NCBI GenBank assembly: GCA_030762895.1
Contig: CM061070.1
Coordinates: 98,970,759-99,034,758 of the forward strand
DNA length: 64,000 nt
Direction of reading: 5' to 3'
Source: Sophora flavescens
Taxonomy: Eukaryota; Streptophyta; Magnoliopsida; Fabales; Fabaceae
Each line of letters opens with the position of its first letter. Positions within the stretch are counted from its first letter, which is position 1. Under the pieces are notes generated by a model that made no database searches, was not told the DNA's origin, and saw only the letters and a list, made by a program, of their open reading frames with translations. The translations under genes were made by a program, and so were the position numbers. Of the stretch, positions 51,220 to 60,019 are shown piece after piece.

Positions 51220-51231
51220 TGGTATCAGAGC
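51220..51231 (+). other. Primer-binding site, tRNA-iMet
   Basis: TGGTATCAGAGC, an exact match to the common plant initiator-tRNA primer site, seven bases after the LTR end at 51212. Confidence 0.92.
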
Positions 51232-51384
51232 TAGTCGAGTCTTTCGGAGGCCTGTTGTGTTTATGTTGTGTGATATCTGACTAGGCTTGTTTAAATTACT
51301 TCTTAGAAGTAATGATTGTTGGAAAGTGATTAAATAGCTCTTATCTAGTTGCCATTTAACTGATTTTTATCTTATTGATCAGTT

Positions 51385-52091
51385 ATGGAGCTAGACGCAA
51401 GACGTGGACGTGGCCGTAGAGGAGGCCGTAGAGGTGGTTTCGTTGGTGGACGCGGACCTGAAGGTGGGGGAGCATATTTTGCAGCGCAAGCTATGGCAGA
51501 CGTTGCTGCTGCCATTACCCAGCATACCGCTACTATGGCTGCACAACACCAACAAGAGCAAGCTCGTGCTGAGCAAGCCGCAGAAGGTCGTGCTCTGACA
51601 TCATTTTGACGTCAGAACCCACCACAGTTTTCTGGGGATGTTGATCCGGTTAAAGCGAACTTGTGGATTCAAGAAATTGAGAAGATTTTCGAGTTGATTA
51701 ACAGTCCTGAAGCGGTACGTGTTTCGTATGCTACTTTCTTGCTAATGGGAGATGCTGAATGTTGGTGGAGAGGCACCAAGCAAATGCTCGAGGTGAATCA
51801 ACAAGAAATTACTTGGGAGGTTTTTCGCACTGCATTCCTGGAAAAATACTTCCCACAGAGTGCTCGAGGGGAGAAGGAACTGAATTTATGCGTCTTCGCC
51901 AAGGAGACATGACTATTGGAGAGTATGGGGCCAAGTTCGAATCACTGGCCAGATATTTTTGCTTTTTCCAAGACAATCCAGAAGAGAGCTGGAAGTGTGA
52001 AAGATTCGAAGGAGGATTGAGGTATGAGATCAAGGGGTCAGTGCTGCCACTGGAGATCATGAATTTTCAAGCTCTGGTGGAGAAATGTAGA
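51385..52091 (+). pseudogene. Tekay-type Ty3/gypsy gag, disrupted
   Basis: Starts at ATG 51385 with an Arg/Gly-rich leader (MELDARRGRGRRGGRRGG) and a Gln/Ala-rich stretch. A TGA at 51607-51609 interrupts it before RQNPPQFSGDVDP. The retrotransposon gag domain follows (WIQEIEKIFELI, ATFLLMGDAECWWRG, FLEKYFP), with a one-base shift near 51880 and continuation as EFMRLRQGDMTIGEYGAKFE and FEGGLRYEIKGSVLPLEIM. At FQALVEKCR the gag stops short of its zinc knuckle and passes directly, in frame, into copia integrase. Confidence 0.85.
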
Positions 52092-54048
52092 GGATTGTCT
52101 GATATTAGTTTTAAGAAAGATGTCTTGTGTGATGCATGTCGGAGAGGTAAACAGATAAAATCAAGTTTCAAATCTAAAAACCAAGTATCAACCTCTAGAC
52201 CTCTTCAGTTGTTATACATGGATCTGTTTGGACCAGTTAGTGTTGCCAGCCAGGCTGGAAGAAAATATGGATTTGTCATAGTTGATGACTATTCTATATA
52301 CACATGGGTACTCTTCCTAACACACAAGGACGAGTCTTTTAAGGCTTTCTCAGTATTCTGCAAAAGAGTACAAAATGAGCAGGGTTTCTGTATTTCTACC
52401 CTTAGAAGTGATCATGGGGGAGAATTTGAAAATGAGCAGTTTAGACAGTTTTGTAAGGAGAATGGAATCTCTCACAATTTCTCCGCACCTAGAACTCCAC
52501 AGCAAAATGGAGTGGTTGAGAGAAAGAACAGATCTCTACAAGAGATGGCTAGATCTATGCTCAATGAAAATAATCTCCCTAAGTACTTATGGGCAGAAGC
52601 TGTAGTAAACATTGCTTGTTATGTACAAAACAGAATACATATTAGGCCTTTTCTAAAAAGGACTCCTTATGAATTGTGGAAAGGAAAAAGCCCCAACATA
52701 TCTTATTTTCATGTTTTTGGATGTGAATGTTTTATTATGAATACCAGAGATAATCTTGGAAAGTTTGATTCTAAGGTAGATAAAGGTATTTTCGTAGGTT
52801 ATTTTGAAATGTCTAAGGATTTTAGAGTTTATAATTCAAGAACTTGTATTATTGAAGAATCTGTTCATGTTAAATTCAATGATGAATTAAAGATTGATAA
52901 GAACTATCAGATCTAGAAGATGATCTTGCAGGTCTTGATATAAACAAGCCAGAAAGTCAACAACCCGATCTAACCAAAACAGAACTTGTGCTTGAGGCTG
53001 ACAGACAAGTGGAGTAGACGAATCAACAAATGAGTCAGCAGACAAGTCAAGATCTTCATGATGATCTCAAAAGGGATTGGAAGTTCAACACTCATTACCC
53101 TAAGGATCTTATTATTGGAAATTCTTCTGAAGGAGTAAGAACCAGATCCACATTTAGAGAATCAAGGAATGTGTCCTTTATTTCAGATTTGGAGCCTAAA
53201 CGCATTGAAGAAGCTCTTGAGGATGAAAGCTGGATTCTTGCTATGCAAGAAGAACTTAACCAGTTCACCAGAAATGATGTCTGGACTCTTGTCTCTAAGC
53301 CTAAAAACAAGTCTGTTATTGGAACAAGATGGGTCTTCAGAAACAAATTGGATGAAGATGGTAAAGTTGTCAGAAATAAGTCAAGGTTAGTAGCTCAAGG
53401 CTATAACCAACAAGAAGGTATTAATTATACTGAAACCTTTGCACCTGTAGCTAGAATAGAAGTCATATGCATTTTAATGTCATATGCTGCACAACACCAA
53501 ATTATCCTCTTTCAAATGGATGTAAAAAGTCTTTTCTAAATGGTATAATTGAAAAAGAAGTGTATGTTAAACAACCCCCTGATTTTGAGGATACTGATAA
53601 ACCAGATCAGGTTTTCAAACTTAAAAAGACATTATATGGTTTGAAACAAGCACCTAGAGCATGGTATGATAGACTCGGTTCTTGTCTCATGCATAATGGT
53701 TTTACTAGAGGACAAGTAGACACTACTTTGTTCAAGAAATGCTCTAAAAATGACTTTATTATAGTTCAAATATATGTTGATGATATTATTTTTGGAGCAA
53801 CTAATGAAAAGTTGTGCAAGGAATTTCCAAATCTAATGCAAGCTGAATTTGAGATGAGCATGATGGGAGAATTGAAGTTCTTCCTTGGATTACAAATCAA
53901 GCAGACAAGTGACGGAATTTACATTCATCAACAAAAATATACCAAGGAGATACTCAATAAATAGAAAATGGAAAATACAAAGCTCATGAAAACCCCTATA
54001 CAACCCAATGCAAAACTAAGCAAAGATGATGAAGGTAAAAAGATAGAT
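52089..54048 (+). pseudogene. Ty1/copia pol: integrase and reverse transcriptase, left part
   Basis: Begins inside the pre-integrase region (DVLCDACRRGKQIKSSFKSK). The integrase core is well preserved: YMDLFGPVS, STLRSDHGGEFENEQF, TPQQNGVVERKNRSL. Frame is lost at about 52913, a stop follows near 53017, and RT resumes (RTRSTFRESRNVSFISDLEP, WVFRNKLDEDGKVVRNKSRL), with another shift at 53530, then LKKTLYGLKQAPRAWYDRLG and IYVDDIIFGATN. A stop occurs at about 53962. The reading is cut at ...KKID by the Athila-type element at 54049 and resumes at 61638. Copia LTR, gag and protease are absent. Confidence 0.9.
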
Positions 54049-54273
54049 TGATGAGTGTGATTCCACCTCATCTTTGTCCATCATTTTGCATGCATTTTCA
54101 TGTAGTTTAGGCATATTTTTATTAGATTTTAGGTTAATTTTCCTTTGGAACGGGTAAGGCGGTTTTCGTGTGTTGTTTTGCAGATATCAAGGGTAAATTG
54201 CTCAAGATCAACCATGATGAAGTTTGGATGAAGATAGAGCTTTAAAACTGAAGAAAATGAGCCAAACAGAGCC

Positions 54274-54609
54274 CATCACGGCCTAGCCGTGATGCCCATC
54301 ACGGCCTAGCCGTGATGCCCATCATGGCCTAGCCGTGATGCCCATCACGGCCATGATCGAGCAAAACTGAAAAAGAAGAAAGGCTGAAGTCAGAGTCTGT
54401 CACGGCTTGGCCGTGATAGCCATCACGGCCGTGACCCAAAACCACCACAAGTCAGAGCACATCACGGCCCAGCCGTGAAATTCATCACGGGCCATGAAAG
54501 GAAGGCTCGCGTCGCGAGCAACATCTCGCGTCGCGAGAAATTGAATTTTCCAGATTTGCAGAGGCAGAGACCGTCACGGCCTGGCCGTGATGGCCATCAC
54601 GGCCGTGAC
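54274..54609. repeat. CATCACGGC/GCCGTGATG palindrome array, 5' LTR copy
   Basis: The first unit (54274-54294) is a perfect palindrome: arm CATCACGGC, spacer CTA, arm GCCGTGATG. It repeats three to four times head to tail, then recurs at wider spacing with TTGG, CTGG or direct junctions. About ten arms pairs are visible in 336 bp. The block is GC- and CpG-rich within an AT-rich genome. Confidence 0.93.
54505..54538. repeat. Two CTCGCG-T-CGCGAG palindromes
   Basis: Centred on T at 54512 and 54531, each a 15-base palindrome around one central base, separated by a few bases. Preserved in the right LTR at 60451-60484. All-CpG cores. Confidence 0.93.
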
Positions 54610-54684
54610 GCGCTTTACTTGGACTTGAAGAAACCGAAATAGATCAGATTTTGAGTTGGTTTGGGACTCTAACTTCCCCATTTC

Positions 54685-54692
54685 TATAAATA
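54685..54692 (+). promoter_or_regulatory. TATA box of the Athila-type 5' LTR
   Basis: TATAAATA following TTCCCCATTTC, conserved at 60631-60638 in the right LTR. It lies just downstream of the palindrome array. Confidence 0.65.
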
Positions 54693-55701
54693 TGGACCAG
54701 GGCATCAGATCTGAGCATGATCAACACATTAGGGGCTACTACTCTAGGCATAGATTTAGGATCTCTTCTCCTCTTCTCCTCTCTTCTCTTTTCTGATTTT
54801 TATTATGTTGTCATCCCAGCTTGTCATCTCCATGGCAAGACTGGAGTAGTAGCATAGTTTCTAGGGATTAGGGCTCTGCCCAAGGTTTGTAAACGATGTT
54901 AATTTGATGTTGAAACCATTGTTGATTTCATAATTGTTTTAGATCTGATTTCTAGTGTGTTAATCACTCATAAATTTCGGCAACCGTTTATTTACGTGAC
55001 ATAGACGTTCTAAGGAGGAACCTAACGGTGAACTTAGGATCTCTAGGGTGATTCACTCGTAAAGCCCGGCAGCCACTGGTTTGTGAGATGTGAATGATCC
55101 AAGGAGGAACCTAGCGGTAAACTTAGGTTATTTGCATGACCGAGACATTTCAAGGAGGAACCTAGCGGTGAACTTGGGTGTCGGACCTATAGAAGTCAGA
55201 CTTGGGACTGAAATCACGAGAGTTAGAAGCCGTCCCTCGAGGAGCAACGAGTTGTCACGAAACGCAAAGGGTCCAATCTGGGATCGACTACCACGAGAGT
55301 AGGGGTCGGGTCAATTGGGCACGGCTTTTGTAACCCGAGAGGGAGCTTAAGCTATCAGAGGATAAACTCGCCTTCAAGGCAATTTCGCTAATCAACAAAG
55401 GTAAATCAGTTAGCAACATAAACAACCTCAAAGGTAACCCAAATCCCTAGGAATCCGTTTAGATAAAAAAATCCCAAAAACATTTGTTTTCTGCTCATCT
55501 ATCTTTTAATTTTCCAATTCAAAACCTTTTTCAAAACCCCCTTTACAAAGTCCAGATATAATCGATTAGAATTTAATTGCGATTCGAGAACACAGTCTCT
55601 GTGGGTTCGATATCTTTTATTACTTGACGGCAGTCCGGTACACTTGCCGGATACGCACGAGCGTCGTCGCCGTCGTCGTGACTGACGCGACATCAAGTTT
55701 T

Positions 55702-55719
55702 TGGCGCCGTTGCCGGGGA
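55702..55719 (+). other. Primer-binding site, tRNA-Asp
   Basis: TGGCGCCGTTGCCGGGGA, complementary to the 3' end of plant tRNA-Asp, six bases after the LTR. Confidence 0.93.
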
Positions 55720-55845
55720 CTGTGCCTTTTCGAATCTCAATTCAAATTTTGAATTGATTTTTCTGGACCTTTTCTTTTTATTTGATTTTTATTTCTGAAA
55801 TTTAAAAAATTAAAAAAAAAAAATCAAAAATTTCTTTTCCTTCTA

Positions 55846-57105
55846 TTGTATCCATCTCTCTTGTGTTATATGCAAAGATCTCTAAGTCTTGGGAGCCTTA
55901 GTGAGATTGATCCGGAGATCGAGAGGACCTTCCACAGACGTAGAAGACTACAAAGAGAGGGAGAAAGGTTGAGTCCCGTTCCACTCATGGCGAATCAACC
56001 GGATACAAAACCTTTGAAGGATTACGCAGCCCCAAATGCGAGAGGCTTGCGAACTGGGATTGCAAGGCCAGAGATTGAGGCGGAAAACTATACCATACCA
56101 CCTATGCTAATCAACATGATTAGGCAACATCAATTCGGAGGATTGCCTTCGGAGGACCCGACCGATCACATAGAAACATTCTTAGAGTTCACCGATGCAA
56201 TCAGGATTAATGGAGCCTCGGTCGATGTTGTGCGTTTGAGATTGTTCCCCTCATCTCTCACTGGAAAGGCGAAGGCCTGGCTTAAGCAAATCCCCACTAA
56301 CACTTTGACCACTTGGGACCAACTGGAGCAGGCGTTCTTGGAGAAATTCTTCCCTCCATCCAAGACGGCCTACATAAGAACCCAGATCACCGGCTTCTTC
56401 CAGAAAGACGGAGAATCATTATCGGAAGCTTGGGATCGTTACAAGGGACTGCTGGAGTCGTGCCCACATCACGGACTCGAGAGGTGGTTAATAGTGCACA
56501 CCTTCTATAACGGATTGGATTACTCTTCGAAGGTGTCACTAGATTCTGCAGCCGGTGGAGCGTTTATGAATAGGCCTCTCACTGAGGCATTCAACATCAT
56601 CGAGAATGTCGCCACCAACTACCACCAATGGGGATCCGAAAGAGGTAATAACCCGAACAAGATTTCGGGGGGTAAGTTTGAGGTAAATAGCACAGATCTT
56701 ATTATGTCAAAGATAGACTCACTTAATAAACGTTTTGATCGGCTGGAAAGAGCTAATGTGAGTGCATTAGGTGCTACTAACCTTGTTTGTGAGATTTGTG
56801 GAATGCAGGGACATGACATGATGGGATGCCCACATGGATCCGACGCTTCGGGTGAGCAAGTGAACTCTTGTAACAACTACTATGATACGAACCCGAAGCT
56901 GCCCAACTATGCTCCCCCAAATCCCTACAACCAAAGAAGGAACAACCCTTACCTCTCCTACAGCAACTACAGAAACACGATTAATCATGAGTTACAAGAA
57001 GTTCAAGGTAATAAGAGAACAAGACAGGGGGTATCCTCGGTGCAAAGATCTAAACTCGAGACTTTATTTGAAAGTTTTGTTGAAACTCGGACAAAAAAAG
57101 AATGA
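55846..57105 (+). CDS. Athila-type gag
   Basis: Open for 419 codons from the first ATG; the conserved start is more likely MANQPDTKPLKDYAAPNARG at 55987, which would give 372 residues. The capsid region reads DPTDHIETFLEFTD, LRLFPSSLTGKAKAWL, TWDQLEQAFLEKFFPP, and FYNGLDYSSKVSLDSAAGG, typical of plant retrotransposon gag. A single zinc knuckle follows, CEICGMQGHDMMGC (near 56789-56830). The frame ends in TGA at 57103-57105 after an A7 run; the downstream protease is in the +1 frame. The protein packages element RNA into particles; in a non-autonomous element this gives it its own capsid but no enzymes. Confidence 0.9.
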   Translation: MYPSLLCYMQRSLSLGSLSEIDPEIERTFHRRRRLQREGERLSPVPLMANQPDTKPLKDYAAPNARGLRTGIARPEIEAENYTIPPMLINMIRQHQFGGLPSEDPTDHIETFLEFTDAIRINGASVDVVRLRLFPSSLTGKAKAWLKQIPTNTLTTWDQLEQAFLEKFFPPSKTAYIRTQITGFFQKDGESLSEAWDRYKGLLESCPHHGLERWLIVHTFYNGLDYSSKVSLDSAAGGAFMNRPLTEAFNIIENVATNYHQWGSERGNNPNKISGGKFEVNSTDLIMSKIDSLNKRFDRLERANVSALGATNLVCEICGMQGHDMMGCPHGSDASGEQVNSCNNYYDTNPKLPNYAPPNPYNQRRNNPYLSYSNYRNTINHELQEVQGNKRTRQGVSSVQRSKLETLFESFVETRTKKE

Positions 57106-58189
57106 GGAGTTTAGACAACAAGGAAGGGCAGTGAGTGAGGCAATAAAGGATCTAGCATCTAAGGTAGACAACTTAGCAACTCATAACAAGATGCTAGAAA
57201 CCCAGATTGCCCAACAAGCCAGCACATACTCGAGACCTAAGGGTACATTCCCGGGGCAACCCGAAGCAAATCCCAATGAGCATTGCAATGTCATACACTT
57301 GAGGGATGATAAGCTTGGGGTGGGGGTAGCTGAAATGGACGTGGAATCGGAGGAGGACACGAACGAAAAAGAAGAGCCAGAACCGAAATATGTCCCTCCA
57401 CCACCGTACCAACCCCCGATACCTTTCCCACAGAGGTTGGTCAGGAAAAAGCAAGTAGATGTAGAGACTAAAATGCCTACTAAACTGAAAGACCCAGGTA
57501 GTTTCTCAATCGCTTGCTCAATTGAACAAGTGCAAATAGACCAAGCCTTGTGTGACTTAGGGGCTAGCACGAGCTTGATGTCCCTCACTATCATGGAAAG
57601 GTTGGGAAGCAAAGAGTTGAGACCATTCAAATTCCCCTTACAAATTGCGGATGGCTCAACTAGGACTCCTCTAGGCATACTAGAGAATGTTCCTGTAAAG
57701 GTAGGGAAAATTCTCATCCCTACCGACTTCCTGGTATTGGAGATGAAAGGGAATTCTAAATTCCCCATCATTTTAGGAAGGCCATTCTTGGCAACCGCTG
57801 GAGCATTAATAGATGTAAGGAATGGCAAACTCTCTCTAAATGTAGAGGAAGGTAGGGTAAATTTTCAGTTGATTAACTCTTGTAACAACCCTCCTTTTGA
57901 GAGCCATGTGTGCAGAATTGATGTAAAGACTCCAGCGGTAGAGAAAGAACTTAGCATGGAAGCAACCCCAAAGATATGCAAGGCTAATGATGCACCCAGC
58001 AGTGGTGAAGTTGGGATTGCTGTCCATGCAGAAACAAAACTTCCGCCGGAAGGAAGGAAGGCTAGGAAGCTCCGAAAGAAAAGAGCAAAGCGGAAGCGTT
58101 ACTGGCCGTATGAGCAGAAACGGCTATTTGAAGGAGCTCCCTGGAAAAGAAGTGTTCCTGCACTTCTACGCCCAGCCGACCCCGGTTGA
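57092..58189 (+). CDS. Athila-type gag C-terminus and aspartic protease, +1 frame relative to gag
   Basis: The conserved reading enters from gag at the A7 run (57093-57099) and continues KKNEEFRQQGRAVSEAIKDL, a coiled segment, a Pro/Glu-rich linker (EPEPKYVPPPPYQPPIPFPQ) and the protease: KDPGSFSIACSIEQVQIDQ, catalytic CDLGASTSLMS, IADGSTRTPLGILENVPVKV, FPIILGRPFLATAGALIDV. It ends with a basic tail (KARKLRKKRAKRKR). An ATG at 56882 opens the same frame earlier but the first ~45 codons overlap gag out of frame and are not protein-like. DLGAS replaces the usual D(T/S)GA and is common in this lineage. No RT follows. Confidence 0.88.
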   Translation, partial: QKKNEEFRQQGRAVSEAIKDLASKVDNLATHNKMLETQIAQQASTYSRPKGTFPGQPEANPNEHCNVIHLRDDKLGVGVAEMDVESEEDTNEKEEPEPKYVPPPPYQPPIPFPQRLVRKKQVDVETKMPTKLKDPGSFSIACSIEQVQIDQALCDLGASTSLMSLTIMERLGSKELRPFKFPLQIADGSTRTPLGILENVPVKVGKILIPTDFLVLEMKGNSKFPIILGRPFLATAGALIDVRNGKLSLNVEEGRVNFQLINSCNNPPFESHVCRIDVKTPAVEKELSMEATPKICKANDAPSSGEVGIAVHAETKLPPEGRKARKLRKKRAKRKRYWPYEQKRLFEGAPWKRSVPALLRPADPG

Positions 58190-60019
58190 CTGAAGGAAGT
58201 TTGGTCAAGCTTAAGACCATAAATAAGCGTTTCTTGGGAGGCAACCCAAGTTTTCTTTCCCTTTTTCCTTTTGTTTTTGATTTAACCTCTTGAATAATTT
58301 GAGAAGATCAAGAGGCAAAAATATCATTAATAGGTTTGTCTAGTGTTTTCAGGTTGAGAAAGAAAAGAAGAGCTAAAAAGATAAAGTCAGAGGCCATCAC
58401 GCCCTGGCCGTGACAGTGGTCACGGCCGTGATGAAATAAAAAAGAGCACAGAAAGGAACACGGCCTAGCCGTGACAACCATCACGGGCGTGATGAGTAGG
58501 ATGCCAAGATCAGAGAGCATCACGGCCTAGCCGTGATGTAGATCACGGCCGTAACAGGACAACTCTTGAGGATCAGAATTGATCACGGCCTAGCCGTGAT
58601 GAGCCTCACGGCCGTGATAAAATTTCTACCCAAGTTTTGACTGGAATGTGAAGCCAACACCCGCTACCGACTCGGTAAGTTGTTCCATTTTTCTCCTCTC
58701 TCCGACTTGATTATTTACATTGGAGACAATGTAAGTAATCAAGCTTGGGGTGGGGGTATTTATTTTTGCATTTGCATTGTTGCATTCATGTTGCATTCAC
58801 ATAGGCTTAGATTGGTATGATCACATTCTCTAGATTTCCCCTCACTTAGAACATGCATCCGATTGTAAAAACTTGGAGCCAAATGAATTGAGATAGTGAA
58901 TTTTGAACCCAAATTTTCATTATTCTTGTGATATGGCTAAAAATAAAAATTCTTGAGATAATCATTTGATAGTTGATAATTAGCATGTGGTTCCTTAAAC
59001 TTGTGTACCTCACTGATTTTTGAACTACTAAATGTAAGATTTTGAGCCAAAAGGGGTATTCACTAAATCTACCCCATTTCTTGTGCTAGAGTGTTGTAAT
59101 TCCTCTTGGACTGTATTTTCTAGAACTTGACTTGAAACCATTTCAAAACTTAAAAATTTCTGAAAACATTTTTGGAAATGATTGAGGCACTAGGTATTTT
59201 TCCGGCCTCCCGAGCTTTGAATGATAAATGCTACCCCTTAGTTGCCCAATTTTGAGCCTAAAGAAAAAAATACTTTTCTTGGTACCTTGAATTAATTTGA
59301 TAAATAGTGCTTGGTATGGCACCTTTTAAAGTATTACAAAAAGGGCAAAATGGTAGTTGGAAAAAGTATGGGATGAAAAAGCTAGAAAGTAATTTCTCTT
59401 GAGCTAAAAAGCTCCCCTTCTCCAAACAAATAAAAATGAAATAAACAGAAAAAAATGGAGAAGGGGATGACAAAGAAAGTGAGAAATGAAAAGAAAAAGA
59501 AAAAAGAAAAAAAGAAGAAGAGAAAGGTGGAAAAGTAAACCAAAGCCCAAAAAGGGGTATTTTAGAAGGTGTCATGCTTTGTAATGTTTGATAATCTGTC
59601 TAGCCTTCTTGAAATTCCCTTTCCTTGATTTTCCCACCTTACAATAAATCCCATGGCCACATTACAACCAAAGGAAAAGACCTCTTGATTCTTAAGTGTT
59701 TTCTTAAATAAAGTAGAGATTTGGTTAATAGTCAAGCCTATGGTAAAATACTTTACTTGAGGAAATGGAGTGAATTGTCATAAACCCTAAAACACTTGAG
59801 TGAGGTGAGATGAGTGCCCAAATCAGTGAGGACATGAACTTGAAGAACCTAAGCTTCTAATTGGACTTGAACTTGATTATCTCTTGAATGCTTATTAAAA
59901 ATGCCTATTACTTGGATTAGCTTCTAGGGTTCTTAGTTCACTATCCATGCTTTGATTGATTTATCTTATGGCCTGAGTAATTGCTTGAGGACAAGCAAAG
60001 TTTTAAGCTTGGGGTGATT
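58190..60019 (+). other. Non-coding 3' internal region of the Athila-type element
   Basis: No polymerase or integrase remains. AGCTTGGGGTGGGGGTATTT near 58743 and AAGCTTGGGGTGATT at 60004-60018 are purine-rich; the second abuts the right LTR and is the likely plus-strand primer. The region also carries a palindrome block and a purine-rich stretch at 59450-59530. Confidence 0.7.
58394..58618. repeat. CACGGCC palindrome array, internal copy
   Basis: Four pairs of the form CACGGCC(TA)GCCGTGA...CACGGCCGTGA, spaced about 55-60 bp, outside the LTRs. The spacing text differs from that in the LTR arrays, so this is not a simple duplicate. Confidence 0.9.

Larger units (their letters stand above)
54049..55695 (+). 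repeat. 5' LTR of the Athila-type element
   Basis: 1647 bp. Contains the CACGGCC palindrome array, two CTCGCG/CGCGAG palindromes, a TATA box, and repeats of AAGGAGGAACCTA(A/G)CGGT at about 55014, 55102 and 55153. Confidence 0.95.

Noticed and set aside
54274..54609. Regular palindromic repeats resembling a CRISPR array
   Set aside because: Spacing is irregular, spacers are short or repeated, the block lies inside an LTR, and the genome is a plant.
55090..55302. Identical 70-codon frames in both Athila-type LTRs (also 61036-61248)
   Set aside because: Identity reflects LTR duplication, and the frame follows the repeated GGAGGAACCTAGCGGT phrases; no protein family recognised.
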